A stretch of 64,000 bases of DNA from Flagellimonas yonaguniensis (GCF_029193885.1 NZ_JARFVB010000001.1:186001-250000); one strand, 5' to 3'; positions 53,416 through 62,962 are shown, counted from the stretch's first letter. Notes: generated by a model from the letters alone, not told the origin. Program-made: numbers and translations.

Positions 53416-54360
53416 ATGCGGATAGATTCATACATAGAAAAATTGTTGTTCGATTACAACTGTGTTGTGGTACCTGGTTTTGGCGCTTTTTTGGCCCATG
53501 GTAAATCCGCAGAAATTGATTTGGCGACCAACACCCTAGCACCTCCAAGCAAGACCATTTCCTTTAATGCCCAGCTTTCCAAGAATGATGGTTTATTGGT
53601 GTCCCATATTTCCAAAGAGAAGAATTTGGGGTATGAGGAGATGCTCCGGGAAGTGGAAAACATGGTCCAAGATTGGAATAACAAGCTGGCCCAAGGGGAA
53701 AGCATTGAGCTTTTTGGCATTGGAAAATTGTGGCACAACAGCGAGCAACGTATTCAATTTCAGCCTGAGGAAAAAATCAATTTTCTAACATCTTCCTTTG
53801 GACTCTCCACATTTGCCGCCACACCCATACAGCGTGAAGTTATCAAAGTGGAAGTGGAAGAAATGGAAGAGCGCATTCCATTCATCATCACACCGGAGAA
53901 AAGGGAACAAACTTCCTTTAGGCCTTGGCTAAAATATGCTGCGGTGATTTTATTGGCGGTTTCTTTGGGCGTGACCTCGTATCGCACCTATGGTGATCTT
54001 CAACAAAAGGAAGTGGCCGCACAACAAGATGCACAGGAAGAGGTGTCCCGCTTGATTCAGGAAGCCACCTTTTTTGAAAGTGCTCCATTGGAACTTCCCG
54101 CCATCAACATTAAGGTAACCAAAAAACAATTGGGCAAACACCATATTATTGCAGGCGCTTTCCGCGAAGAACTAAACGCTGACAAAAAAGTGAACCAACT
54201 TAAACAAAAGGGGTACAATGCTTTTTATTTGGGCGTGAACAAATATGGGCTTCATCAAGTGGCCTATGATAGTTTTGACGACCCCAAGGAGGCACTTGTC
54301 TTTTTAAGAAAGGTAAAAGCCGAGGATTCAAGGGATGCCTGGATGCTTTCCGAGAAATAA
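53416..54360 (+). CDS. HU-CCDC81 and SPOR domain envelope protein
   Basis: 314 residues from the ATG at 53416 (MRIDSYIEKLLFDYNCVVVP). The first 130 residues match the HU-CCDC81 pair (VVVPGFGAFLAHGKSAEI, GESIELFGIGKLW). A membrane helix follows (WLKYAAVILLAVSLGVTSY, about 190-208), then a periplasmic C-terminal SPOR domain (HHIIAGAFREELNADKKVNQ ... KYGLHQVAYDSFDDPKEALV). SPOR domains bind denuded peptidoglycan at division sites. The protein links a cytoplasmic HU-like part to septal wall; function inferred. Confidence 0.9.
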   Translation: MRIDSYIEKLLFDYNCVVVPGFGAFLAHGKSAEIDLATNTLAPPSKTISFNAQLSKNDGLLVSHISKEKNLGYEEMLREVENMVQDWNNKLAQGESIELFGIGKLWHNSEQRIQFQPEEKINFLTSSFGLSTFAATPIQREVIKVEVEEMEERIPFIITPEKREQTSFRPWLKYAAVILLAVSLGVTSYRTYGDLQQKEVAAQQDAQEEVSRLIQEATFFESAPLELPAINIKVTKKQLGKHHIIAGAFREELNADKKVNQLKQKGYNAFYLGVNKYGLHQVAYDSFDDPKEALVFLRKVKAEDSRDAWMLSEK

Positions 54361-54393
54361 TCCGCTTTCCTTTAAAACCATTACACACTTCAA

Positions 54394-54401
54394 TATCTTT
54401 G
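54394..54401 (+). promoter_or_regulatory. Putative -7 box of the thioesterase gene
   Basis: TATCTTTG, 16 nt before the ATG; only a weak TTT -33 element lies 20 nt upstream. Confidence 0.4.
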
Positions 54402-54417
54402 CGCAAAATTTTAAGGT

Positions 54418-54930
54418 ATGCGCGCTAAAACTCCTAGTGAATCCCGCACGGTTATGACCGATTTGGTCTTGCCAAGTGAAACCAACCCCCTCAACAATCT
54501 TTTTGGTGGGGAGCTTCTCGCCCGTATGGATCGAGCCGCCAGTATTTCGGCCCGTAGGCACAGCCGACGTATTACTGTGACCGCTTCGGTGAACCACGTA
54601 GCCTTTAACCGAGCTGTTCCGCTGGGTAGTGTCGTGACCGTTGAAGCATCAGTTTCCAGAGCATTTAAAACATCCATGGAGATTTTCATCGATGTTTGGA
54701 TTGAAGATCGCTTTACCCGTGAGCGCACCAAGGCAAACGAGGCCATTTATACCTTTGTTGCGGTGGATGATACTGGAAAACCTACCGAAGTACCTCCATT
54801 GGAGCCTGAATCCGACTTGGAAAAGGAACGCTATGCCGCTGCTCTTCGGAGAAAGCAGCTAAGTTTAGTGCTGGCAGGTAAAATGAAGCCCAGCGACGCT
54901 ACGGAGCTTAAGGCGCTTTTTACTTCCTAG
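54418..54930 (+). CDS. Acyl-CoA thioesterase (hotdog fold, YciA-like)
   Basis: 170 residues. The hotdog motif is NPLNNLFGGELLARMDRAAS with the catalytic Asn/Asp region, followed by VTASVNHVAFNRAVPLGSVV. It hydrolyses acyl-CoA esters, probably of medium or short chains. The C-terminal 40 residues are a charged helix (SDLEKERYAAALRRKQLSLV). Single gene. Confidence 0.92.
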   Translation: MRAKTPSESRTVMTDLVLPSETNPLNNLFGGELLARMDRAASISARRHSRRITVTASVNHVAFNRAVPLGSVVTVEASVSRAFKTSMEIFIDVWIEDRFTRERTKANEAIYTFVAVDDTGKPTEVPPLEPESDLEKERYAAALRRKQLSLVLAGKMKPSDATELKALFTS

Positions 54931-54934
54931 TTTA

Positions 54935-55771
54935 TTAAAAATCAAAATTATCAGGGTCGGGGCCAAATCGTTTGTTCCTTTCCAATCCATCGAGCAGTTG
55001 AACATCCTCTTCGGAAAGTTCAAAATCGAAAAGGTCGGAGTTAGCGATGATGCGTTCTTCTTTGGATGATTTTGGAATGGTGACCACTCCTTTTTGAAGA
55101 TCCCATCGCAATACGATCTGGGCAATGCTCTTGTTGTATTTGGAGGCCAAATCCCTCATGATATCCAAATCAAAGATATTTCCCTGCATCAATGGGGACC
55201 ACGCTTCGTATTGAATGCCTTTGGAGTTGCAGAAATCAATCAAACTCTGTTGCACCAAATACGGATGAAATTCCATTTGGTTGACCATCGGCACAATTTC
55301 TGCCGAGGTCAATAGTTCTTCCAAATGATGCTGCAAAAAATTGCTCACTCCAATGGCTCGGACCCTTTTTTCCTTGTACAATTTTTCGAGGGCCTTCCAG
55401 GTTTCCTTCGAAATTTCGCCTTTTGGCCAATGCACGAGGTACAAGTCCAGGTAATCGGTTCCCAAACGGTCCAAACTGGCATCAAATGCTTTGAGGGTGG
55501 AGTCATAACCTTGATCGGTGTTCCAGACCTTGCTCGTTAAAAAAACATCCTTTCGGTCCACATTACTTTCGCGAATCCCTGTACCCACACCTTCCTCATT
55601 ATCATAAATAGCGGCAGTATCAATGTGGCGATAACCATGGTTTAATGCCGCTTTTACCGCGTTGATCACTTCGCTACCATCTTCTGATTGATACACGCCC
55701 AATCCAAAATAGGGCATCTGGACCCCATTGTGCAATTCAAAGGAGCCTTGTAAATCTGTTATTTTCTGCAT
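54935..55771 (-). CDS. Aldo/keto reductase
   Basis: 278 residues from the ATG at 55771. Catalytic tetrad: Asp and Tyr in GYRHIDTAAIYDNEEGVG, Lys in VFLTSKVWN and His in YLVHWPKGE. NADPH-binding signatures TIPKSSKEERI and GVSNFLQHHLEEL are present. It reduces aldehydes such as methylglyoxal or 2,5-diketogluconate; substrate unknown. It starts 5 nt after the EnvC-like gene and may be the last gene of that operon. Confidence 0.93.
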   Translation of the reverse strand: MQKITDLQGSFELHNGVQMPYFGLGVYQSEDGSEVINAVKAALNHGYRHIDTAAIYDNEEGVGTGIRESNVDRKDVFLTSKVWNTDQGYDSTLKAFDASLDRLGTDYLDLYLVHWPKGEISKETWKALEKLYKEKRVRAIGVSNFLQHHLEELLTSAEIVPMVNQMEFHPYLVQQSLIDFCNSKGIQYEAWSPLMQGNIFDLDIMRDLASKYNKSIAQIVLRWDLQKGVVTIPKSSKEERIIANSDLFDFELSEEDVQLLDGLERNKRFGPDPDNFDF

Positions 55772-55776
55772 AGTAA

Positions 55777-57003
55777 TTAGAGTTGATAGATCCAATCTTC
55801 AGGGTTCAAGCGATTGGAGTCCTTATAAAGATAGAACTTCAATTTGGTAGTGCCGTCCAACCGATTGGTGTTGATGTCTCCCAACACCTCTTTGGCGACT
55901 ACTTTATCCCCCTTTTTCACGTACAGATTGGAAAGGTTATAGTACGTGCTTATGTAGTTTCCGTGTTTTATTTGCACTCCTTTGTTCCCTCCTGGAACAG
56001 ATAGTATGGCGATGACTTCACCTTCAAAGATGGCTCTAGCCTTGCTGCCCGCATCAGTGGTAATGGTAACCCCGTTGTTTCGGTGCTTTATGCCAGGGTA
56101 CAATTTATCCGCATACACCCCATATCCCTGACTTTTCACTCCTTTTTCCACAGGCCAAATCAATCTTCCTTTGTTGGAAGTGAAATTATCGGCCAACAAT
56201 CTGGTTTCGGGTGTCATTGCAAATGTAGCGCTGCTGATGGACTTTCCCGAACTTTTGTTGGAACTGGCAATAGCACTCTTGATCATTCTTTCTATCTCAC
56301 GATCAATTTTACGGGCTTCTTTTTGCTTTTCGGCAATTGCGGCGGTGTATTTTGCCTCGTTCTGCTTTATGCTCGTTAAAAGGCTTCTTTGGGATTCGAT
56401 TTCCTTGGACAGTTCGGCTTTGGCTTTTTGATTTTCTGCAATCAACTGGTCCTTTTCTTTACGTTGTCGAACCATATCCTGATTCAAGGTCTTGAGTTCT
56501 TCCGTTTTTTTGACGATTCCTTCTCCCTGCTTTTTCCGGTGTTTTGCATATTGTTGCATATACTGCAACCTTTTATAAGCCTGATAAAAGTTTTCGGCTG
56601 ATAGCAAGAACATCAATCGATTACTCTGGGATTTGTTCTGATAGGTTTTTTGAATGAGTTCCGCATAATCCTCTTTCAGGATCTTTAAATCCTCCCGGAG
56701 TTTACTAATGTTTCTGATGTTGACATTGATCTGTCTGTTAAGCAAATTGGACTGTTGATTAGTGACCCTAATCAATTCTTGGCGAACATTTATCTTCTTG
56801 TCCAAGGCTTCCATTTGATCCAAAACGGAACCTTTTTCTTTGCGTTCAGCAAAAAGCAATCTATTGATTTCCTTGATTTCTTCTTGGAGTCGTTCCCTTT
56901 TGGCCTCGAGCACCTTCTGCTCACTTGTTTGGGCATAGGACTCTACTGAAGTGAAAAATATAACTATCAGACAATAAATAAAATATGAAATTTTACCTTT
57001 CAT
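55777..57003 (-). CDS. EnvC-like murein hydrolase activator with degenerate LytM (M23) domain
   Basis: 408 residues. A signal peptide (to about residue 24, ESYAQ) is followed by a long coiled coil (about 28-245) with Arg/Glu-rich heptads. The C-terminal LytM domain (about 285-405) has the fold signatures WPVEKGVKSQGYG and GNKGVQIKHGNYISTYYNLS, but the zinc site is degenerate: HRNNGVTI replaces HxGxD and YYNL replaces the second HxH. Like EnvC or NlpD it should activate amidases at the septum rather than cut peptidoglycan. Confidence 0.9.
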   Translation of the reverse strand: MKGKISYFIYCLIVIFFTSVESYAQTSEQKVLEAKRERLQEEIKEINRLLFAERKEKGSVLDQMEALDKKINVRQELIRVTNQQSNLLNRQINVNIRNISKLREDLKILKEDYAELIQKTYQNKSQSNRLMFLLSAENFYQAYKRLQYMQQYAKHRKKQGEGIVKKTEELKTLNQDMVRQRKEKDQLIAENQKAKAELSKEIESQRSLLTSIKQNEAKYTAAIAEKQKEARKIDREIERMIKSAIASSNKSSGKSISSATFAMTPETRLLADNFTSNKGRLIWPVEKGVKSQGYGVYADKLYPGIKHRNNGVTITTDAGSKARAIFEGEVIAILSVPGGNKGVQIKHGNYISTYYNLSNLYVKKGDKVVAKEVLGDINTNRLDGTTKLKFYLYKDSNRLNPEDWIYQL

Positions 57004-57004
57004 A

Positions 57005-57784
57005 TTACTTTAATGTAATTTTATCATATCCCTTGGGCACTTTGTAAGGGAAATTCATGGGTTTGTTCAGTTCCAAGTTACGAAAACTTAAATCTATCGT
57101 GGTTAAACCCCCAGCCTCTTCGGCAACGATTTTCACTTCATCTGGCAGTACGTTTCCTGAAATATCCTGATAGGTATATTTTGCCATTAATTGTCTGGCA
57201 TTTTCAGGCTGGGCTATTTCCTGAGTTGCAATTTTAAAGTTTTTGGGCTCTAGTTGAAATAATATCTTGAACAAATCCCTAGCTTTTTTTGGCTTTAATT
57301 GATACGTGCCATTGTATACTTCCGAGTTGAATTTTTCCTTTCTCAAATCCAATACGGCATTCCCCAGAAGAAGGTTCTGTACTTTTTCAAAATCGAGTTC
57401 CGTTCCGAGCAAGTCGCTCAAATAACTGAAGTCACCATCGAAATATTCATTTTGAAGCTTGTTGTAGAAGGATACTTTGTTCGGGGTAATATGGACCTTT
57501 ACCACACCAAGCGGTGCGCTCATCCAGATGACCTTATCCTTTTCCATACGAAGGCTCACATTCACACCTTGCGAATCGTCCCCGTTGGCATAATCGATTT
57601 TAACCCGCCCTCTCAAGGTTTTAAACTTGGGCTGATTGGAGTAATGCGCATTGATGATGTTCTTTGCGGACAGTTTTGAATTCACCTCTCCCCCCGTAAT
57701 GGACTTGGTACTTTTACAAGCCCCAAGGGTAAGGAGGAAAGCTATCAGCATGACAATTCTTTTTATGTTTTTATATAGGCTCAT
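57005..57784 (-). CDS. DUF4292 lipoprotein
   Basis: 259 residues; lipoprotein signal with LLTLGAC (Cys23). The mature part is LolA/LolB-like in outline: beta strands, FKTLRGRVKIDYANGDD, VSLRMEKDKVIWMSAPLGVV and GGLTTIDLSFRNLELNKPMN. DUF4292 proteins are conserved in Bacteroidota beside this TPR and EnvC pair and may carry lipid or lipoprotein in the periplasm. Its ATG overlaps the TPR stop by 1 nt. Confidence 0.88.
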   Translation of the reverse strand: MSLYKNIKRIVMLIAFLLTLGACKSTKSITGGEVNSKLSAKNIINAHYSNQPKFKTLRGRVKIDYANGDDSQGVNVSLRMEKDKVIWMSAPLGVVKVHITPNKVSFYNKLQNEYFDGDFSYLSDLLGTELDFEKVQNLLLGNAVLDLRKEKFNSEVYNGTYQLKPKKARDLFKILFQLEPKNFKIATQEIAQPENARQLMAKYTYQDISGNVLPDEVKIVAEEAGGLTTIDLSFRNLELNKPMNFPYKVPKGYDKITLK

Positions 57785-58701
57785 TATAATCCTGAATTGA
57801 TTTTGTTCAAATATTCGTTCGCTTTTTGGGTGTTCCCGATTTGGGAATACCCTTCGGAAAGCTGTTGGTATATTTTATTCTCTAAATTATCATCATCCAA
57901 AAGATAATCAAGCCCGCTTTCCAAAACCTCAATGCCCTTGTTGGGATTTCCCGTATTGATTAAAGCAGTTCCGTAGGCATAATAAAAATAGGGCTGTAAA
58001 GGATAGGAATCCAACGCTTCCAGGGAATCGCCCAATAGCTTTTTAAAGTCTGAAGCCGTGATTAACTGCTCCATTTGATCCTTTAGTTGGGCCACAGGGT
58101 CGTCCAAATCCACTTCCCTCTCAACAATCGGGGCAATTTCAGGCTGCTTATCCTTTTTAAGGGAGTCGCTTATCTTACGGGTCAAGTCCGATTTCAATTG
58201 GGAATTCTCTAAATCATCCAGCACTCTTGAAGCTTCTCCGTACTTTTTCATTTTGAAAAGAGAAACGGCCATGTTCTGTTGTAGCTTTGTGTTCTCGTAA
58301 GGTATTCGTTGTTTAATGTTTTCTATGGGGCTTCCTTGCTTGTCCAAAATGGTCAGTAAATTGTCCAAATACCAATAGTCGGTTGGTTCCGATAGCAAGG
58401 CTTCAATGGCATAGTCTTGGGCCTGTACATATTTTTTGTCCAACATATAGGCTTTGGCCAGTTCATAGTCCAAAACACTATTATTGGGTTCCAGCTGTTT
58501 GCATTTCAGGAACAAATCCACAGCCCTATCATAGTTCTGGATGCCTTTTTGCTTTAATGCTTCAAAGAAATTTTCTTGAAACTCATCGGTATATTCCTCC
58601 AGATAGACATCGGCGCTCTGCTGTTCTTCTTGGGCATAGGTGTCGTAATGCATCATAAATGATGCTCCCAAAACCATCCAAACAAGAAGTTTCTTTTTCA
58701 T
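57784..58701 (-). CDS. Secreted tetratricopeptide-repeat protein
   Basis: 305 residues with a signal peptide (MKKKLLVWMVLGASFMMHYD, cleavage near TYAQE). TPR units are visible: NYDRAVDLFLKCKQLEPNNS, AYMLDKKYVQAQDYAIEALL, FKMKKYGEASRVLDDL and GNPNKGIEVLESGLDYL. Periplasmic scaffold or part of an envelope complex with its two downstream neighbours. Confidence 0.9.
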   Translation of the reverse strand: MKKKLLVWMVLGASFMMHYDTYAQEEQQSADVYLEEYTDEFQENFFEALKQKGIQNYDRAVDLFLKCKQLEPNNSVLDYELAKAYMLDKKYVQAQDYAIEALLSEPTDYWYLDNLLTILDKQGSPIENIKQRIPYENTKLQQNMAVSLFKMKKYGEASRVLDDLENSQLKSDLTRKISDSLKKDKQPEIAPIVEREVDLDDPVAQLKDQMEQLITASDFKKLLGDSLEALDSYPLQPYFYYAYGTALINTGNPNKGIEVLESGLDYLLDDDNLENKIYQQLSEGYSQIGNTQKANEYLNKINSGL

Positions 58702-58745
58702 ATTAACATCCTAAGTCCCCATCAAACTAAAAATCCATTCTAAAG

Positions 58746-59762
58746 TTATTCCAAAACAGAATAATCTCCAATACTAATGGTCTCAAAATTACCATTGTAC
58801 ACTACATGGTTGCCAATCATGGCATTATCCAAGTTGGCATTGCTGATCTTACTATTGCTCTGGATCAGGCTGTTTTTTACCGTTGAGTTTTCTAAAACGG
58901 TGTTCGCACCAACGGATACATAAGGTCCAACCGTTGTGTTTTTGAGTACCACATTCTCCCCAATAAAACAGGGCTCAACAATATTGGCATTTTCCTGCTT
59001 TACGGAATCGGCGATCATTTGTTCCCCTTCTTTTTCCAAAAAGCCCAGCATACGCTGATTGGTCTCAACGGTAACATTTTTGTTGCCACAATCCATCCAC
59101 TCGTCCACTTTACCTGGAACAAATTTCATGCCCTTTTGCATCATGCGTTTGATGCCATCATTGATTTGGTATTCACCACCGTGCTTGATATCGTTATCCA
59201 GTACGTGCTGGAGTTCATTTTTGAGTACTCCAACGTCTTTGAAGTAGTAAATGCCGATGACAGCTAAATCTGATACATACTCCTGTGGTTTTTCGACCAA
59301 CTCAACGATTTCATTTCCCTCGTTCAATTGAACCACTCCATAGGCTTCTGGACACTCCACTTGCTTTACCCAAATAACGCTATCAGCAGATTTGTCCAAA
59401 TCAAAATCCGCACGGATCAAGGTATCGGCGTAAGCGATTACCGCAGGTCCGCTCAAGGACTCTTTGGCGCTCATAATGGCATGACCTGTTCCAAGCGGTT
59501 TATCTTGTCTGTATATGGATCCTTTGGCTCCCAGTTCGTCGGCCAGTTCCAATAGGCTTTCCACAACATCATCTCCAAAAAAGGCGGGGTCGCCCAGAAT
59601 AAAAGCGACTTCTTCGATAGGTTCTCCCAAGACCTTGGCTATATCGCTTACCAGTCGGTGCACGATTGGCTTGCCCGCAACGGGAATCAATGGTTTTGGA
59701 ATTGTCAAAGTATGTGGTCTTAGACGGGAGCCTCTTCCCGCCATTGGAACGATTATTTTCAT
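58746..59762 (-). CDS. Sugar-phosphate nucleotidyltransferase
   Basis: 338 residues. The nucleotide-binding signature MAGRGSRLRPHTLTIPKPLI is followed by the NTP_transferase domain (to about 235) and a C-terminal left-handed beta-helix of hexapeptide repeats (NIVEPCFIGENVVLKNTTVG and onward). It activates a sugar 1-phosphate, probably glucose 1-phosphate, to NDP-sugar for surface polysaccharide. It lies in one operon with a flippase. Confidence 0.92.
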   Translation of the reverse strand: MKIIVPMAGRGSRLRPHTLTIPKPLIPVAGKPIVHRLVSDIAKVLGEPIEEVAFILGDPAFFGDDVVESLLELADELGAKGSIYRQDKPLGTGHAIMSAKESLSGPAVIAYADTLIRADFDLDKSADSVIWVKQVECPEAYGVVQLNEGNEIVELVEKPQEYVSDLAVIGIYYFKDVGVLKNELQHVLDNDIKHGGEYQINDGIKRMMQKGMKFVPGKVDEWMDCGNKNVTVETNQRMLGFLEKEGEQMIADSVKQENANIVEPCFIGENVVLKNTTVGPYVSVGANTVLENSTVKNSLIQSNSKISNANLDNAMIGNHVVYNGNFETISIGDYSVLE

Positions 59763-59769
59763 AGGAGTG

Positions 59770-59837
59770 CCCGCGGAAGCGGGTATCTTTTATTTGTTAG
59801 ACTTTTATTTCAAAGAGATTCCTGCCTTCTCAGGAAT
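59770..59837. repeat. Two hairpins between dut and the nucleotidyltransferase gene
   Basis: CCCGC-GGAA-GCGGG (59770-59783) and ATTCCTG-CCTTCT-CAGGAAT (59818-59837). The first resembles the palindrome at 10862-10892. Located inside the operon. Confidence 0.55.
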
Positions 59838-59842
59838 TTATT

Positions 59843-60277
59843 TTACTTCGTGCCGGTACTTCCAAACCCGCCTTCGCCCCTATCGGTTTCCGAAAGGGTC
59901 TCCACCTCTTTCCATTCGGCACGCTCATGCTTGGCGATGACCATTTGGGCAATGCGCTCGCCATTTTCCACGGTAAAATCCTCATTGGACAGATTGACCA
60001 AGATCACCCCTACGTTTCCACGGTAATCGGCATCTATGGTGCCAGGCGCGTTCAGTACCGTAATCCCTTTTTTGGCTGCCAATCCGCTCCGTGGTCGCAC
60101 TTGTGCTTCGTAACCCACGGGAAGTTCCATAAACAATCCTGTGGGGACAATGGCCCTTTCCAAGGGTTTCAATGTTATGGGTGATTCCAAATCCGCCCTT
60201 AAATCCATCCCCGCCGAAGCAAGGGTTTCATAATGTGGCAACTTATGGCCTGATTTGTTGATGATCTTAATTTTCAC
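59843..60277 (-). CDS. dut: dUTP diphosphatase
   Basis: 144 residues, trimeric dUTPase. All five motifs are present: [47 protein letters not shown] and the C-terminal [10 protein letters not shown] arm. It hydrolyses dUTP to dUMP, keeping uracil out of DNA. GTG start at 60277, overlapping the flippase stop by 11 bp. Confidence 0.97.
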   Translation of the reverse strand: MKIKIINKSGHKLPHYETLASAGMDLRADLESPITLKPLERAIVPTGLFMELPVGYEAQVRPRSGLAAKKGITVLNAPGTIDADYRGNVGVILVNLSNEDFTVENGERIAQMVIAKHERAEWKEVETLSETDRGEGGFGSTGTK

Positions 60278-61730
60278 GCTTTATAAATATGCTTCTTAAT
60301 TTATCTCCTTCCATCTTATACACTAACCCCAAAAATAACAAAAACAGTATGCTGCCAGCTATTAAATTTCTATTAAAAACATAGAACGAAAATATCGAAA
60401 ACACGAGTGATACGGATAGATAGAACACAATCTTCCGCATATTATAGGGTACAGGGTAGTATTTTTTCCCGAAATGATAGGACAATAGCATCATGCTGCC
60501 ATAGGCTGCCAAAGTGGCCAGGGCCGATGCCATATATCCAATCTTCGGAATCAAACTTATGTTTATGACCAGTGTGATGATGGCCCCTACTGATGAAATG
60601 TATGCTCCGAACTTGGTTCGGTCCGTTACCTTGTACCAGACGGACAGATTGTGGTAGATACCCAAGCAGAAACTGGCCAAAAGTATGATGGGAACCACGT
60701 CCAAGGCTTCCCAAAATGCTTGGTCGCGGACCAATAATTTCTTCAAAGGATCGATAAACACCATCACACCCAAGAAGATTAAACTGCCCATAATCACAAA
60801 ATAATTGGTGACCTGTGCATAGGCTTTTTTGGGGTTCTCTGTGTTCGCATGACTGAAAAAGAACGGTTCTACCCCTAATCGGAAGGCAGTGCCGAACAAT
60901 GTCATGAATACCGCCAGTTTATAGCAGGCTGAATATTTCCCTATTTCCGCCTTGGCAATGTCTTCGGGCAATAACCTATCCAGAAGGATACGGTCGAACA
61001 CCTCGTTGACCGTAAATGCAAGTCCAGCTATCATAATGGGCAAGGAATATTTGAGCATTTCCTTCCACAATTGCTTGTCGAACTTGTATTTGGTATCAAA
61101 ATAGATGCCACTAATCCAAAGAAAAGCCACGCCGCTAGAAATAACATTGGCGATAAAGACATATTCTATCTGAAAGTCATCTTTATAGATTTCCGACCAG
61201 AATGGCTGTCCATTTTCAGCCATTTTTGGCAACAGGGTCAAGAAGAAAATGTTCAGCAGCAAATTGATTGCCACACTGGTCACTTTTACAATAGAATACC
61301 GAAGGGGTCGCTCCTTTGCCCGGAGCCAAGCAAAGGGAACTATGGCCAGTGCATCCAAAACCAGAATCAAGATGATGTAGATTATCAATGATTCCTTGAC
61401 ATCAATTATCGAAGCAAACGTCTCTTTGAACATCAGTGCCGCCACAAAGAATATCAGGGAAGACAGTAACAATGACAGCAAAGAAGTTGAAATTACATGC
61501 TCTTTATTCTCGTGCTTGTTGAAAAAACGGAAAAAGGCCGTTTCCATACCGTAAGCGAGCACCACATTAAAAATGGCAAACCACGAGAAGATCACTGAAA
61601 TCTCACCGTAGGTTTCAGGATTCATTACGGAGGTGTACAACGGCACCAATAGAAAAGAGAGCACTCTTGGCAATACCGTGGCCAAACCGTAGATAAACGT
61701 TTGTTTAAAAAGCCTCTTTAGTGGATTCAA
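60267..61730 (-). CDS. Polysaccharide flippase (Wzx/MATE-like, oligosaccharide exporter)
   Basis: 487 residues with about 12-14 membrane helices; the N-terminal [20 protein letters not shown] is the typical start of the PST/Polysacc_synt family. It moves lipid-linked O-unit or related glycans across the inner membrane. Start is a TTG at 61730, the only plausible start after the upstream in-frame stop. First gene of the minus-strand envelope operon. Confidence 0.93.
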   Translation of the reverse strand: MNPLKRLFKQTFIYGLATVLPRVLSFLLVPLYTSVMNPETYGEISVIFSWFAIFNVVLAYGMETAFFRFFNKHENKEHVISTSLLSLLLSSLIFFVAALMFKETFASIIDVKESLIIYIILILVLDALAIVPFAWLRAKERPLRYSIVKVTSVAINLLLNIFFLTLLPKMAENGQPFWSEIYKDDFQIEYVFIANVISSGVAFLWISGIYFDTKYKFDKQLWKEMLKYSLPIMIAGLAFTVNEVFDRILLDRLLPEDIAKAEIGKYSACYKLAVFMTLFGTAFRLGVEPFFFSHANTENPKKAYAQVTNYFVIMGSLIFLGVMVFIDPLKKLLVRDQAFWEALDVVPIILLASFCLGIYHNLSVWYKVTDRTKFGAYISSVGAIITLVINISLIPKIGYMASALATLAAYGSMMLLSYHFGKKYYPVPYNMRKIVFYLSVSLVFSIFSFYVFNRNLIAGSILFLLFLGLVYKMEGDKLRSIFIKREN

Positions 61731-61814
61731 TAGGTGTTGCTTCTTTAAAAACCTTGATTAGGTGCCCACAAGTTACGCAAAAGCCATTAGTAGCTAAACC
61801 TTCTTGTCCTAAGA

Positions 61815-61847
61815 AAAACAAAAAGGCCACCGATGTGGTGCCCTTTA
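61815..61847 (-). terminator. Terminator of the left secreted cassette
   Basis: AAAGGCCACCG-AT-GTGGTGCCCTTT, about 10 bp with one C-C mismatch; minus strand reads into TTTTTGTTTTT. Closely similar to the terminator at 63201-63229. Confidence 0.85.
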
Positions 61848-61877
61848 TATTAGTTTAGCTATTATTTCACCAGCCCA

Positions 61878-62498
61878 TCACATTATTACTTGTTTTAAAG
61901 TAACTTCTTGTTTAATTTCATAATCATCATTGTTCCCCAATGAAAAAAGCACTACACCATATTTATAATTAAATCGCCCTGTAGACCTATAATGGTAAAT
62001 TAAAAACAGGTTTTTTCCAACCATTAGCGGCGAGGAAAATTTATGATAACTTTCCCATTTCGGGGTTTCTGCTATCAGTTTTATTTCCCTGGAAATATTG
62101 GATGTATCGTGTAATCCATCTATCTCCGGTAATTTATCAATTGCCTTGGTCAGATCTTCTTTAGAAAGGTAACTCATCAGGTGTTGATTTTCATGCATAT
62201 CTTTTACCAATGCATCTCTTGCGAGAGAATCCGCTTTTTTGTAGAACAAGGAGAGCTTGGTAGCTTTGATAATGTTAGAATACCTAGAACTATCTTTCCG
62301 TTCAAGTTGTCCACTTTTGATTCTAGCCTCAATTATTCTATTTTTCCAATCCGAAACTAAAGTATCACGTGAAATTATATCTGTAATCAATTCGTAATAG
62401 GCCAAATCACCGACTACGTTTTGATGTTGTGCTTTACATGATGTCAAACTAATTGCACTCACTGCCAATAGCAAGAATATCGAAATTTGCAATCTCAT
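61878..62498 (-). CDS. Lipoprotein of unknown function in a secreted cassette
   Basis: 206 residues from the ATG at 62498 (ATG at 62516 is the alternative). Lipoprotein signal MRLQISIFLLLAVSAISLTSC. The mature part has a helical half (RIKSGQLERKDSSRYSNIIK and onward) and a C-terminal beta half (SSPLMVGKNLFLIYHYRSTG, FNYKYGVVLFSLGNNDDYEI). No family is recognised. It overlaps the preceding gene by 50 bp in a different frame and is AT-rich. By position it would be the partner (immunity-like) of the 117-residue protein upstream. Confidence 0.65.
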   Translation of the reverse strand: MRLQISIFLLLAVSAISLTSCKAQHQNVVGDLAYYELITDIISRDTLVSDWKNRIIEARIKSGQLERKDSSRYSNIIKATKLSLFYKKADSLARDALVKDMHENQHLMSYLSKEDLTKAIDKLPEIDGLHDTSNISREIKLIAETPKWESYHKFSSPLMVGKNLFLIYHYRSTGRFNYKYGVVLFSLGNNDDYEIKQEVTLKQVIM

Positions 62499-62802
62499 AA
62501 TCAATGATATTTTCATAAGTTTCTTTAAGGTTTTGGTCCATTACAGTCCATGCAATGGAATCATCAAGACCAATCCATGCCATTGCTTCTGCCTGAATCA
62601 TATTTATATTATATCCCTTATTTGAAGAAAAGCTTTCAATATATTCTGCCATTGTTTCAATCAAATTAGACATAATTTCATGTTGAGTGTAAGCTAATTC
62701 GTTCGGAGGGAGCGGACCTCCATTACTTTCTGCAACAACCTTTGACCACTGGTCTGCCAAAATAGAAAAATCAACGTTGGGGTCATCAGGCGCAATGTTC
62801 AT
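62449..62802 (-). CDS. Small protein resembling a polymorphic-toxin C-terminal tail
   Basis: 117 residues from the ATG at 62802, which follows the preceding stop by 1 nt (TAAAATG). An in-frame ATG at 62823 is an alternative. The core YTQHEIMSNLIETMAEYIES ... AEAMAWIGLDDSIAW has the spacing of the QHExMA ... ALAWGGL tails found at the ends of many Bacteroidota Rhs-type or secreted effector proteins (recalled, not searched). No signal peptide of its own. Could be an orphan effector tail or a remnant. Confidence 0.55.
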   Translation of the reverse strand: MNIAPDDPNVDFSILADQWSKVVAESNGGPLPPNELAYTQHEIMSNLIETMAEYIESFSSNKGYNINMIQAEAMAWIGLDDSIAWTVMDQNLKETYENIIDYEIANFDILAIGSECN

Positions 62803-62803
62803 T

Positions 62804-62962
62804 TTATCCAATTGATAAAACATCAATGGTCAATGCCATTATCTGTACATTCTTATCCGCCGTTTCTTGGATTGGTTCAAGATTGTGTGCCTCTTCCTTT
62901 TGGCAGTTCCAGCCCAAGGGGGTCAATAGCATCACGAAGAGCAGGTTCTTCAATCGTTTCAT
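62804..62962 (-). CDS. Short lipoprotein leader-like ORF (52 residues)
   Basis: MKRLKNLLFVMLLTPLGWNC is a lipoprotein-type signal with Cys20, followed by QKEEAHNLEPIQETADKNVQ and ending in LSIG. It reads like the beginning of a lipoprotein whose continuation has been lost, or frameshifted into the next gene, which begins 1 nt after its stop. Either a tiny lipoprotein or a frameshifted leader of the 62449-62802 protein. Confidence 0.5.
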   Translation of the reverse strand: MKRLKNLLFVMLLTPLGWNCQKEEAHNLEPIQETADKNVQIMALTIDVLSIG

